A stretch of 64,000 bases of DNA from Vibrio syngnathi (GTDB lineage Bacteria > Pseudomonadota > Gammaproteobacteria > Enterobacterales > Vibrionaceae): the NCBI RefSeq assembly GCF_002119525.1, contig NZ_CP017917.1:186001-250000 (forward strand). Reading direction: 5' to 3'. Of the stretch, positions 37,717 to 46,503 are shown piece by piece. The notes below the pieces were generated by a model. It was not told the origin of the DNA. It did not search any database and was given only the letters and a program-made list of their open reading frames with translations. Each line of letters starts with the position of its first letter. The first letter of the stretch is position 1. The translations under genes and the position numbers were made by a program.

Positions 37717-39182
37717 TCTGTTACCTCAGCATCGTCTTCTTCTAGTTGTTCAAGAGTGAACGGGAACGTCAAAATATCGTTGAGGCTGACGGTCGGTCTC
37801 GAACCTTTTAATCCTTTTCTGTGCCATGGATAGATATCTAGCATGGTGGTCAGAGTTTTGAAGATCTGGTCAGCAGCTTCGTCTTTTTCGGAAAGCATAA
37901 GAGCCACACGTTCCGAACTTAGCCTTGCAATGAAGTCGTTCTGATTACACAAGGTATGTGCTATCTCGGTACAGACATCTAAGTAATCGGTATCGATGTG
38001 ATGGAACATGATGATGCAGTGGTTAGAGCGTTTAAGCTCCGTCTTAAATAGTACCAGTTTTTCCCACCAGAAGGTTTCGGAAACGACATAAGAGAGGTGC
38101 TTTTCCGGGTCGTGTTCGTGTTGACCTCGAATGCGGTTAATTAGCTTACGAGCTCTTTGTTCAAGCTGGCGTTTTGAACTGCGCGCTTTGTCTAAACCGA
38201 CACGATTTGTTTGTTCTTTAAGCATGCCGGTAGAATATTGACGGTACTTCTTAAAAGCGATCAATGCGGCTTCAAAATCTTGATTTTCTTCTGCGACTAA
38301 AGACTGTTGATAACAAATTTGGCTAAGCAGTTCGCCATTATCGAATTCGTTTGCTGACTCTTCTGCGAGCCTTAGCAACTCGGCGGCTTGTTCTGGTCTC
38401 TTTCTTAAGAGCTCCAGTCTAGCTCTGCTGATGTAGGAATGCGCTTTCATCCATACCAGGTTGTGCTCTACTGCTAGCTTGTGCGCTTTGGCTGTGGCCC
38501 GTTCTGCATCATCTAAACGTTCAAGGCCAAGTAGGGCAAGGCCTCGAAAATCCCATACTTCAGCGTGCCAAGTATTATCTTTATATTCTTTTAGTGCTTC
38601 TTCTGCACCGTCGAGCACCGACAGCATTTCAACATAGTTGTTGAGCAGGTAGTAATCCCATGCGAGAAGTATTCTTGCTTTGCCTTCTAACCAACCAATG
38701 CGGCTGTTATTCGCCACTTTTACAGCGAGCTGGTGGGTAGAGCGTGCAAGTTTATATTCGTGAGTCATTCGCCAAATGTTGCCAAGGCCAATGAGGCATT
38801 CAATTTGAATCTCCACTTCATCAACCAGTGCAGATTGTTCTAATGCATTGATCCAGAACTGCTGGGCGGAGTAATACTTGGCTTGTCCCCAGAATTGGAG
38901 TGCGTGTAAGTGGAGAATTTCAGGGAGAAAATGATCGGTATCTAATCGGCTTTGGCGCTTGTAGGCTTCCTTGATGTATTTTAAACCTTTCTGGTAATCC
39001 ATAAGGTTCCAACAACATCTTGCCATTAACATTAATGACTGGATAGCGCCCTCTTCAAACAGAACTTGCTCTGATCTGACTAGGCATTGTTGTGCAATCT
39101 CTAGGATCACCAATGGCTCAGAATCAACGCGAGTTTTGAGTTGTTCTAGTTCGGTTTCAAGAAGGTACTGATTTTTGTCCAA
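37713..39182 (-). CDS. TPR protein with a degenerate GGDEF-like domain
   Basis: This 489-residue protein resembles its downstream neighbour in layout: TPR-like helices (about 30-330), a coiled coil (about 325-350, SSKRQLEQRARKLINRIRG), then a C-terminal domain with the secondary-structure pattern of GGDEF (CIIMFHHIDTDYLDVCTEIA, then ARLSSERVALMLSEKDEA). At the place of the GGEEF signature it reads SSERV, so it should not make cyclic di-GMP. It is translationally coupled to the active cyclase and may act as its regulatory partner, for example by heterodimerising. The degenerate-domain call is from pattern comparison by eye. Confidence 0.75.
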   Translation of the reverse strand: MDKNQYLLETELEQLKTRVDSEPLVILEIAQQCLVRSEQVLFEEGAIQSLMLMARCCWNLMDYQKGLKYIKEAYKRQSRLDTDHFLPEILHLHALQFWGQAKYYSAQQFWINALEQSALVDEVEIQIECLIGLGNIWRMTHEYKLARSTHQLAVKVANNSRIGWLEGKARILLAWDYYLLNNYVEMLSVLDGAEEALKEYKDNTWHAEVWDFRGLALLGLERLDDAERATAKAHKLAVEHNLVWMKAHSYISRARLELLRKRPEQAAELLRLAEESANEFDNGELLSQICYQQSLVAEENQDFEAALIAFKKYRQYSTGMLKEQTNRVGLDKARSSKRQLEQRARKLINRIRGQHEHDPEKHLSYVVSETFWWEKLVLFKTELKRSNHCIIMFHHIDTDYLDVCTEIAHTLCNQNDFIARLSSERVALMLSEKDEAADQIFKTLTTMLDIYPWHRKGLKGSRPTVSLNDILTFPFTLEQLEEDDAEVTE

Positions 39183-39339
39183 GGCTTAGATCCATAATTA
39201 TCGAACATATTGATAACACAATCATTATAGGAGTGTGATTGAGGATAAGCATCAATTATCTCTCGCTGAGCATAAAGGGGACACGTATCTTTTCCAATTT
39301 TGGGTGTTATCTCATGCTTTTGCTTTTAAATCAACGAGT

Positions 39340-39358
39340 TCTAGAGTGCACCTCTAGA
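39340..39358. repeat. Short inverted repeat downstream of the zinc-ribbon gene
   Basis: TCTAGAG at 39340-39346 and CTCTAGA at 39352-39358 pair perfectly around a 5-base loop, ten bases beyond the stop at 39368. No U tract follows on the minus strand; it may still mark the transcript end. Confidence 0.45.
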
Positions 39359-39367
39359 TGTACACCC

Positions 39368-40837
39368 CTATGAAAGCAATTGCTTAAGGGTTAATGGCTG
39401 CTCTGTCACACCTAAGCGTTGTGCTGCCGTCAACCCTTCCTTATCTTGGTAGCACAGATTGTGCCAAGATCTAAATATGTCGAGTAATGGAAGAATGCCC
39501 CCAGGGCGAAGTTTACGTCTTGGCTCATTGATGAAGCTGTCGAATAACAACTGAAAACGTTGTTGATAGAACTTTGTTTGCTGAATTGAGGCTGTATTAA
39601 ACCACTGTTTTGGTTCTGGATTATTACCCGTTAGGTAGCAGATACCTTTTTGGTTGTCACCTTGACTCGCGATAGCCCAACGATCGCGCCACCAACTCAT
39701 ATGAACGATGTCGATCTTTTCAAAATTTTGGTCATCTTGCCAACCTGAGTCTTCCTCTACATACATAAGGTCAACATTTTGACTCTGAATGCGTGGCAAG
39801 CAAACGCTTAGAGCGGCAGATCTTAGTAATGGATCTTGTGGCATATAGATCGTGACATGCTTTTTCTCATCACACATATCAAGCACATGTAGGAAGTGAG
39901 CATAGGAAGTATAAGGCGGTCGAATTAGCGCGCCCTTCGAAGGGTAACTGAATGTCGTAAGGTTCCCCATTGGATCCTCTACATTGCCTCTCGCAAGAAT
40001 TACTTGATATTGCTGCTCAATGCGCTCTTTCAGTTTGTCAGACGGTTGAGGAAGTTCGAGATTTGCTTCTGAAGAATGCTCTTTAGACACAAAGCGTGCA
40101 ACGTCATCGTAAGGATTGTGATCAGCACTTCCAGATGGTTCTTCATTTTGAGAGTAATTGACGTGTTGGCAAAGGATGTAGCCAGAGTGTGCCTCGCCAG
40201 TCGCTATCCATACCACACCATTGTTGCTTTTCGGTTGCAGGCGTTGGTAGTGAGAAGCGAATTCGTAATCTTTAGCATGGTTGACCCAACGAGCATCGAT
40301 CATCGCCAACTTGCGACGACAGCGACTGGCGATATGGTCAACATGATCATAGAAAGTTTTTGGATTGATCTCTAATTTTCTACAAATTTCACGTACTGAA
40401 TACCCCATGAACAATAAGCCCATGAGGTTCTCTTGAAACTGAAGTTTTTTGTTGGATCCTGACCACTTATCAACGAAGGTTGATTGGCAGTCTTTACATC
40501 TGTAACGCTGCCTATCGCCACTGTAGCCGAAGGCATGATAAAGATGTTTGTGGGTATGAACCGATAAGCCAAAGTTATCGCAATCATCATTACGACAAGC
40601 AGGGAGCCCGTCGCTGTGAAGTTGTCTTAGGCGATGAAGTTCGCTTAACACTTCACTATTGTTAAGTAAGGGGGGGAAAGCTCCACATTCACGACAAACC
40701 ATCGCTGGACGCTTAGGGTTTGCGTGTTGCAAAACATACCGTTTTGCATCGCTCAAGCCAAAGTTGTCACACGCCAATGTTTTACAAAAGTTGAGTTGCA
40801 AACCATCCGCATCTTTTGGCAGCTTGTCGTTAGACAC
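39368..40837 (-). CDS. Zinc-ribbon/HTH protein resembling a domesticated transposase
   Basis: Counted from a GTG at 40837, preceded by a strong GGGGAG site, the protein has 489 residues. Two zinc-ribbon units of the InsA type are present, each with C-x4-C-D-N-F-G-L-S and then C-x2-C: Cys18, 23, 48, 51 and Cys81, 86, 114, 117. A helix-turn-helix follows (about 147-170, YSVREICRKLEINPKTFYDH). The remaining 300 residues begin with a region (WIATGEAHSGYILCQHVNYS) that recalls the first strands of an RNase H-like transposase core, but no DDE triad is obvious and no terminal inverted repeats flank the gene. It lies downstream of deoD in the same direction. Function unknown; a DNA-binding role is likely. 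A TTG at 40900 is also in frame. Confidence 0.7.
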   Translation of the reverse strand: MSNDKLPKDADGLQLNFCKTLACDNFGLSDAKRYVLQHANPKRPAMVCRECGAFPPLLNNSEVLSELHRLRQLHSDGLPACRNDDCDNFGLSVHTHKHLYHAFGYSGDRQRYRCKDCQSTFVDKWSGSNKKLQFQENLMGLLFMGYSVREICRKLEINPKTFYDHVDHIASRCRRKLAMIDARWVNHAKDYEFASHYQRLQPKSNNGVVWIATGEAHSGYILCQHVNYSQNEEPSGSADHNPYDDVARFVSKEHSSEANLELPQPSDKLKERIEQQYQVILARGNVEDPMGNLTTFSYPSKGALIRPPYTSYAHFLHVLDMCDEKKHVTIYMPQDPLLRSAALSVCLPRIQSQNVDLMYVEEDSGWQDDQNFEKIDIVHMSWWRDRWAIASQGDNQKGICYLTGNNPEPKQWFNTASIQQTKFYQQRFQLLFDSFINEPRRKLRPGGILPLLDIFRSWHNLCYQDKEGLTAAQRLGVTEQPLTLKQLLS

Positions 40838-40861
40838 GATCTCCCCCTCGGGATTATTTGA

Positions 40862-40883
40862 GCAGCCAAGTGAGCTTGGCTGC
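40862..40883 (-). terminator. Hairpin between deoD and the zinc-ribbon gene
   Basis: GCAGCCAAG at 40862-40870 and CTTGGCTGC at 40875-40883 form a 9-bp stem with a 4-base loop, 35 bases after deoD. There is no U tract, so it may only attenuate transcription or protect the deoD message. Confidence 0.5.
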
Positions 40884-40917
40884 GGGGTAACGCTTTTCAA
40901 TGTATCTTATCAATTCG

Positions 40918-41628
40918 TTAGATGTTGATTGCAGTCTCTAGAGCAACTTTCATCATGTCGTTGAACGATTTTTGACGATCTTCAGAGCTTAGTTTCTCAC
41001 CACGGATGATGTGGTCAGATACTGTTAGGATAGTTAGGGCTTTAGCACCAAGATCCGCAGCAACACCGTAGATACCAGCTGCTTCCATATCAACACCAAG
41101 GATGCCTAGCTTTTCCATTTTTTCGAAAAGGTCAGCTTCTGGAGTGTAGAAAAGGTCTGCAGAGAATACGTTACCAACTTTAACTGGAACTTCTTGTGCA
41201 CGTGCTTGGTTTACGGCTTCTTCTAGAAGACCGAAATCAGCGATTGCCGCGAAGTCATGGTTGTTGAAACGAATGCGGTTTACTTTTGAGTCAGTCGATG
41301 CACCCATACCGATAACAACGTCCATTAGTTTAACGTCATCACGTACCGCACCACAGCTACCTACGCGAATAACGTTCTTTACGCCGTACTCAGCAATTAG
41401 CTCATGTACATAGATGCAGCACGATGGAATACCCATACCGTGGCCCATTACAGAAACTTTCTTACCTTTGTAAGTGCCTGTGTAACCAAACATGTTGCGA
41501 ACGTCACAAACTTGCTTCACGTCATCAAGGAATGTTTCTGCAATGTATTTTGCGCGAAGCGGGTCGCCTGGCATAAGTACAGTTTCTGCGAAATCACCAG
41601 CTTGAGCATTAATATGAGGTGTAGCCAT
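40918..41628 (-). CDS. deoD: Purine-nucleoside phosphorylase, DeoD type
   Basis: This 236-residue protein splits purine nucleosides with phosphate into base and (deoxy)ribose 1-phosphate. It matches the hexameric E. coli DeoD type: [20 protein letters not shown] at the N-terminus, the phosphate-binding RVGSCGAV, and the nucleoside site [13 protein letters not shown] with TVSDHI near residue 204. It lies apart from the other deo genes. A CRP-like site sits about 120 bases upstream. Confidence 0.96.
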   Translation of the reverse strand: MATPHINAQAGDFAETVLMPGDPLRAKYIAETFLDDVKQVCDVRNMFGYTGTYKGKKVSVMGHGMGIPSCCIYVHELIAEYGVKNVIRVGSCGAVRDDVKLMDVVIGMGASTDSKVNRIRFNNHDFAAIADFGLLEEAVNQARAQEVPVKVGNVFSADLFYTPEADLFEKMEKLGILGVDMEAAGIYGVAADLGAKALTILTVSDHIIRGEKLSSEDRQKSFNDMMKVALETAINI

Positions 41629-41744
41629 GGTCGTTCTCCAAAGTTTTAACGGTAATTATAGGAACAGGATTTTATTAATTACCGATTCTGTTGAATTGAA
41701 TTCGTTTTGTTGAGGCAATATTAGCGAGTTAAAACGAGGCTCCG

Positions 41745-41760
41745 TGAGATGTTTGTCACA
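41745..41760 (-). promoter_or_regulatory. CRP-like site upstream of deoD
   Basis: TGAGATGTTTGTCACA is a CRP-type dyad with a perfect TCACA half and one mismatch in the other half. Placed 117 bases upstream of the deoD ATG, it fits catabolite control of nucleoside use, though it could serve the divergent transpeptidase gene instead. The rest of the 346-base deoD-ldt spacer shows nothing else. Confidence 0.5.
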
Positions 41761-41974
41761 AATTTGCTCTACCTTTAAAGTATTATTCATATAGATAACC
41801 AAATATGTTGAAAGTTTAGAGGCAATCGATTTTGTGTGGTTAAATTACGCTATGTCCAGACGAAAAACGACAAATAAAGGCCTGTTGCATATCAGCTTGG
41901 AGCAACAATACGTTGTCGCGACGTTTGATCAGCGATAATCTAAACTTTGATAAAAAGACAAACCAAGGAATTGT

Positions 41975-42949
41975 ATGTCGTATTGCGCTAACTCGACGCC
42001 TTTGCACTCAATGAGAACACAGATACGTAAGGTAGCTTTACCTCTAGTGAGGGTCACCATGCTTGTGGCAGCGATGGCTTCGTCGTGTGTGTCTGCGGCG
42101 ACCTTTGTACTGCCTCCGGCTGAAAGCCGTATCGTCGGCAGAATACAACAACACGAAGTGGCTGCTGGCGAAACGTTGGCTATCATTGCTAAGCAATACG
42201 ATATTGGTTTTCTCTCTTTAATGGCGGCAAACAAAGGCGTTGATCCTTTTCTTCCTGCTGAAGGTTATGTGTTAAGTATCCCTAGCCGTTTGATTCTGCC
42301 GGATACGCCGAGAAAAGGCATTGTGATTAACCTTGCCGAGTTAAGGTTGTACTTCTTTGAACCTGAGAAAAATCAGGTGCACGTATTTCCTGTTGGCATC
42401 GGTCGAGTGGGGCGGGATACCCCAGAGATGATCACTAAGATAAGCCAAAAAAGACCCAATCCGACTTGGACGCCTCCAAACTCAATTCGTAAAGAGTATC
42501 TAGAGAAAGGGATTGAGCTACCAAAAGTGGTTCCTGCTGGGCCGGAAAACCCTCTGGGCGAGTATGCATTACGACTTGCTTATGGTGCAGGTGATTATCT
42601 GATACACGGTACCAATAAAGACTTTGGGATAGGCTTGCGAGTCAGCTCCGGCTGTATTCGTATGGAACCTAAAGATATTGAGTGGCTTTTTGAACAGGTT
42701 AGTCGTGGTGAGCAAGTCACAATAATCGATGAGCCTATCAAAGTGTCTTTAGAGCCAGATAGGAGCGTGTTTGTTGAAGCTCACGAACCATTGACGCGAA
42801 GCGACGGCTCTAAGAAATTATTGCAAATCCCCGTTGAATTAAAATGGTGGCTTGAAGATGCGGATCTACCAAGTTCAAAAGCGAAAGCGGTGATATTTGC
42901 TCAAAATGGCGTGCCTGTTGAGATAGCACCACCTGTGATTGAGTTCTAA
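41975..42949 (+). CDS. L,D-transpeptidase (YkuD) with LysM domain
   Basis: This 324-residue periplasmic enzyme belongs to the ErfK/YbiS/YcfS/YnhG group, which attach Braun-type lipoprotein to peptidoglycan or make 3-3 crosslinks. A signal peptide follows a long N region (hydrophobic core about 22-41), then a LysM domain (about 60-105, HEVAAGETLAIIAKQYDIGF) and the YkuD domain (about 113-250) with the catalytic motif HGTNKDFGIG and S-S-G-C-I-R-M, where the Cys is the nucleophile. A C-terminal extension of 75 residues follows. AAGGAA precedes the ATG. It is convergent with an Lpp-type lipoprotein gene, its probable substrate. Confidence 0.93.
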   Translation: MSYCANSTPLHSMRTQIRKVALPLVRVTMLVAAMASSCVSAATFVLPPAESRIVGRIQQHEVAAGETLAIIAKQYDIGFLSLMAANKGVDPFLPAEGYVLSIPSRLILPDTPRKGIVINLAELRLYFFEPEKNQVHVFPVGIGRVGRDTPEMITKISQKRPNPTWTPPNSIRKEYLEKGIELPKVVPAGPENPLGEYALRLAYGAGDYLIHGTNKDFGIGLRVSSGCIRMEPKDIEWLFEQVSRGEQVTIIDEPIKVSLEPDRSVFVEAHEPLTRSDGSKKLLQIPVELKWWLEDADLPSSKAKAVIFAQNGVPVEIAPPVIEF

Positions 42950-42990
42950 TTTGATTGCCTCTTCTGTAATAAGGGGCGTTTATTTTTGTC

Positions 42991-43047
42991 TACTTGAATT
43001 GATACCTTCTACTCGAATTAATGCCTTCTATTCGAACTAGTAACGCC
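42991..43047. repeat. 19-bp tandem repeat, three imperfect copies
   Basis: Units starting TACTTGAATTGATACCTTC at 42991, 43010 and 43029 follow each other 42 bases beyond the transpeptidase stop, just before the Lpp terminator. Confidence 0.65.
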
Positions 43048-43050
43048 CAA

Positions 43051-43083
43051 AAAAAAGCACCACATCCGTTAAGAGGTGGTGCT
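43051..43083 (-). terminator. Intrinsic terminator of the lpp-type gene
   Basis: AGCACCAC at 43056-43063 pairs with GTGGTGCT at 43076-43083; the A run on its left gives a minus-strand U tract. It ends the lipoprotein transcript about 60 bases after the stop. Confidence 0.9.
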
Positions 43084-43144
43084 GTCTATTTACTGCATTT
43101 TACGACTGATTTAATCTACAGCTTCATCGCACTGAGCTCTCAAA

Positions 43145-43411
43145 CTATTTAGTGTAAGACTCTGCGATGTTGTCGATACGGTCGTTAGCACGATCCGCTT
43201 CTTCTTTTGCTGCCATAGCGGCTGCAGCTGCTTCTTGAGCTTTCATTTCAGCTGCCGCTTTATCGCCTTTAAGTGCTTCAACTTCACTGGTTAGCTCAGC
43301 AACTTGGTTAGTCAATTGATCCATTTGTGACATTGCAGCTTCTTCTGGCTCAGAAGAACAACCAGCTAAAATGAAAACTGAGGCTGCAGCTGCGATTAAT
43401 GTCTTATTCAT
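43145..43411 (-). CDS. lpp: Lpp-type outer-membrane murein lipoprotein
   Basis: This 88-residue lipoprotein has a lipobox (LAGC, Cys20, then Ser-Ser), an alanine-rich heptad coiled coil (about 27-80) and a C-terminal lysine in RIDNIAESYTK, the residue that in Lpp is joined to peptidoglycan. It should form a trimeric coiled coil tying the outer membrane to the wall. The start at 43411 follows AGGAGTT; a longer frame to 43477 would put the signal sequence out of place. The transpeptidase likely to attach it is the convergent neighbour. Confidence 0.9.
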   Translation of the reverse strand: MNKTLIAAAASVFILAGCSSEPEEAAMSQMDQLTNQVAELTSEVEALKGDKAAAEMKAQEAAAAAMAAKEEADRANDRIDNIAESYTK

Positions 43412-43771
43412 AAGAACTCCTTGCTTATTTATCATCAAAAGATGCGCTATACATTCTTTATCATATAGTCGCTTCATTAATGATTGTAGCGACTAATCTT
43501 TTAACTGCAAAAACAATAACTAGAGAAATTACTAAATTTTTGAGGTAATTAGCTGAGCGTCACGTTATGTCTCGTTTATGAGATGGAGGGGTGAGAGCCG
43601 GTTTTGATGTGTTTTGGAGAGTTATTTCTTTACGATCAATGCATACAATGTTCTAGCAAACGAGAGATAAAGGGATAAATTTTCTGTGATCTCTATCCTT
43701 ATAAAGTACTTTCGCGGTATCATGTCACGTTAAATTAATTTTATTCAATACCATCATGACTGGAGAGTCCT
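43412..43771. other. lpp / helicase divergent promoter region with an 8-bp inverted repeat
   Basis: TAGTCGCT at 43467-43474 and AGCGACTA at 43488-43495 form a dyad 56 bases upstream of the lpp start; it could be an operator or a leader hairpin of a strongly expressed mRNA. The remaining sequence carries no gene. Confidence 0.45.
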
Positions 43772-45103
43772 TTGCACTTTAAAGATTTAGGCTTAGATAA
43801 CCGCTTACTGAAGAACTTAAAACATTACGACTTCAAGAAGGCGACAGAGATCCAATCAAAAGCGATCCCTGTTGCTATTGCCGGTAAGGATCTATTGGCT
43901 TCATCAAAAACGGGATCAGGAAAAACATTGGCGTTTGTGTTGCCGATGATACATAAAGCATTAAAAACAAAAGCTTTTTCTGCTAAAGATCCTCGTGGTG
44001 TAATTTTGGCTCCTACTCGTGAGCTAGCAAAACAAGTTTATGGCGAGCTGCGTAGCATGCTTGGTGGTCTATCTTACGAAGCGACACTTATTTTGGGTGG
44101 TGAAAACTTTAACGACCAAGTTAAGGCTCTGCGTAAGTACCCTCGCTTTATTGTTGCGACTCCAGGCCGTCTTGCGGATCACCTTGAGCACCGCTCACTG
44201 TTTTTAGATGGTGTTGAAACGCTGATCCTTGATGAAGCTGACCGTATGCTGGATTTAGGTTTCGCACCTGAATTGCGTCGTATCGCGAATGCAGCTAAAC
44301 ACCGTCGCCGTCAAACGTTGATGTTCTCTGCGACACTTGATCACGCGGAAGTGAACGACATTGCAAATGAAATGCTAGATTCGCCTAAACGAATCTCAGT
44401 GGGTGTTTCTAACGAACAGCACCTTGATATCACTCAGAAGTTTTACCTATGTGACCATCTAGATCATAAAGAAGCAATTCTGGATCGTGTTATTGAAGAA
44501 GCTGAATACCGTCAGGTGATGATTTTCACGGCAACTCGTGCTGATACTGATCGCCTAACCGAGAAGCTAAACGAGAAGAAGCTTAAAGCGGTGGCATTGA
44601 GCGGTAACCTAAACCAAACGCAACGTAATGCAATCATGAGCCAGTTCGAGCGTGCGGTTTACAAGATCTTGGTAACAACAGACGTTGCTTCACGTGGTAT
44701 TGATATTCCAAACGTAAGCCACGTTATTAACTTTGACATGCCTAAGCATACAGAAGAATACGTGCACCGTGTTGGTCGTACTGGTCGTGCGGGTAACAAA
44801 GGTGATGCAATCTCTTTGGTTGGTCCAAAGGATTGGGATAGCTTCAAGCGTGTTGAGCTTTACCTTCAACAAGATCTTACCTTCTCGGTACTTGAAGGAC
44901 TAAAAGGTAAGTTCAAAGGTATTAAGCCGCGCAAACCTGCTTTTGCTAAAGGCGGTCCTGCGAAGAAGAAAACCAACACTCAAGCTAAGAAAACGCCGAA
45001 AAAACCGGTTAAGCGCGATAAGAGCTTCCATAAGAATGTGGCAGTGGGTGATACCGTATTTATCCCTAAGAAGAAAGTTGCGCCAAAAACTGACGACGAG
45101 TAA
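43772..45103 (+). CDS. DEAD-box ATP-dependent RNA helicase
   Basis: This 443-residue protein unwinds structured RNA. The start is TTG, preceded by GGAGAG. All core motifs are visible: a Q motif (KKATEIQSKAIP), Walker A SKTGSGKT at 45-52, PTRELA, DEADRMLDLG, the SAT motif in MFSATLDHA, and HRVGRTGRAG near the end of the second RecA domain. A basic, Lys-rich tail (about 385-443) probably aids RNA binding. It is of the RhlE/SrmB-like class; the specific paralogue is not certain. It is followed by a terminator and convergent with tlh. Confidence 0.93.
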   Translation: MHFKDLGLDNRLLKNLKHYDFKKATEIQSKAIPVAIAGKDLLASSKTGSGKTLAFVLPMIHKALKTKAFSAKDPRGVILAPTRELAKQVYGELRSMLGGLSYEATLILGGENFNDQVKALRKYPRFIVATPGRLADHLEHRSLFLDGVETLILDEADRMLDLGFAPELRRIANAAKHRRRQTLMFSATLDHAEVNDIANEMLDSPKRISVGVSNEQHLDITQKFYLCDHLDHKEAILDRVIEEAEYRQVMIFTATRADTDRLTEKLNEKKLKAVALSGNLNQTQRNAIMSQFERAVYKILVTTDVASRGIDIPNVSHVINFDMPKHTEEYVHRVGRTGRAGNKGDAISLVGPKDWDSFKRVELYLQQDLTFSVLEGLKGKFKGIKPRKPAFAKGGPAKKKTNTQAKKTPKKPVKRDKSFHKNVAVGDTVFIPKKKVAPKTDDE

Positions 45104-45170
45104 TCAACTCGCGTGAGCTAAAAGATTATGTTTATAAAAACAGATTTTTATACAAGCTAGCGTAAATAAA

Positions 45171-45197
45171 AACCGCCTATGAAGGGCGGTTTTTTTG
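45171..45197. terminator. Terminator between helicase gene and tlh
   Basis: AACCGCC at 45171-45177 pairs with GGCGGTT at 45185-45191, followed by a T run; A residues on the left make it partly bidirectional. Confidence 0.9.
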
Positions 45198-45255
45198 TAT
45201 CTGGTTTCTGCACCTGAGAGGTGTTGTCTCAGGTTACAGAGTCATTCGAAAGGCT

Positions 45256-46503
45256 TTAGAAATCAAAGGTTGAGAATGAATACGCTAAGATATGGTCGGC
45301 AATGTATTTGTGGGTGGCGGTCGTTGGGTGTGTTACTCCCCAGAAGACATAGCTGTCTGATCCGTGCGCTGCGCAATCATTGGTTAAGCTGTGACTTTTT
45401 AGGTAGTCGGCTGCTGAGCTTCTATTGATATTAAGACAGGCATCACTCGCGTTTCGAAAGCCATGTTGCTCTGGATTATCGGTAATGCTGGCGAACAACG
45501 CACTCGCATCAAACAACACCACGTTTTTACCCATACTTTGGTAATACTCGGCCTGCGTCTTGATGAATTGGTTGAACTCTAAAATCTTGCCACGAACTTT
45601 AACAATCTCTTGTTCAGTTGAGTATTTGAATTGAGGTGCTTTGGTTGCATCGGGCAAGGTGAACAGCAGGATATTGTTTGCACCAGATTCCGTTAAGCGG
45701 ATCAAAGCGCTGCTGAAATCGGCCTTTACATCGGCCACTTCTCGGTTGTAGTTCATAAAGTCATTGAGGCCAAACTCTAAAGTAAACAACGAGTTTTCTG
45801 GGCGGTAGTTTTTGGCGATTTTCATATAGGTTAAGTAAGAGGTGACTTGGTCATATACTCCGGTTAATGCGACGTATTGATTGGTGCCAGCTGCCCCACC
45901 TACTGCCCAGTTATAAAGAGGCACATCTTTCGCCTTGGCTAAATACTCTGTCCAGACTAAACCGTTTGAAAAGTGCCCTAAAAACCATGAGTTAGCGTTC
46001 GGGAAAACCCATTGAGAACCGTTAAATAGGTTACCAGTGTCAGAAAGACTATCACCGAAGGTGACGATACGGTTGATGGTGTTCGCTTGGACAATGTTGT
46101 CATTTGTCCAAATCGAGTGGTTATAAGAGAAGCGATTGTCTGCTGCAAAGTAAGTGATGTCTGCGGCGTCATGTTGGATGTCGAGCGTCTGTTCACAACG
46201 TTGCTTGATTTCAGGCTGGGGCGTATCACTGTAAAACATGTTTTTGAAAGAAACAGAAGACCACCAGTATCCATTGATTGTGTAGTAATCACCATTTTCC
46301 TTTTTCGCCCATTTCCAGTCGGTGGCTGGAGAGTCATGTGAGGCATCGGTTCGATACCAACATCGAACATAAGAATAGGTCTCTGAACCTTGTGTACTAA
46401 GTACTTGTGCGGATGTAATGGATTCAGGTGTCGGTATTGAATCTTCAGCTGCATAAGCACCAAAAGGCAGGGTTAACGCGAGTATAAAAGCCGTATTTTT
46501 CAT
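45256..46503 (-). CDS. tlh: Thermolabile haemolysin / lecithin-dependent phospholipase
   Basis: This 415-residue secreted enzyme is a GDSL/SGNH-type phospholipase A/lysophospholipase known in vibrios as thermolabile haemolysin or lecithinase. A signal peptide (MKNTAFILALTLPFGAYA) is followed by an N-terminal domain of about 130 residues and then the SGNH core: FGDSLSDTGN (Ser nucleophile), the Gly of WAVGGAAGTN, the Asn of FGLNDFMNY, and the Asp-x-x-His pair in GVTHPTTATH. The start at 46503 is preferred to an open frame up to 46539. It is divergent from the lipase gene across a 517-base spacer. Confidence 0.94.
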   Translation of the reverse strand: MKNTAFILALTLPFGAYAAEDSIPTPESITSAQVLSTQGSETYSYVRCWYRTDASHDSPATDWKWAKKENGDYYTINGYWWSSVSFKNMFYSDTPQPEIKQRCEQTLDIQHDAADITYFAADNRFSYNHSIWTNDNIVQANTINRIVTFGDSLSDTGNLFNGSQWVFPNANSWFLGHFSNGLVWTEYLAKAKDVPLYNWAVGGAAGTNQYVALTGVYDQVTSYLTYMKIAKNYRPENSLFTLEFGLNDFMNYNREVADVKADFSSALIRLTESGANNILLFTLPDATKAPQFKYSTEQEIVKVRGKILEFNQFIKTQAEYYQSMGKNVVLFDASALFASITDNPEQHGFRNASDACLNINRSSAADYLKSHSLTNDCAAHGSDSYVFWGVTHPTTATHKYIADHILAYSFSTFDF

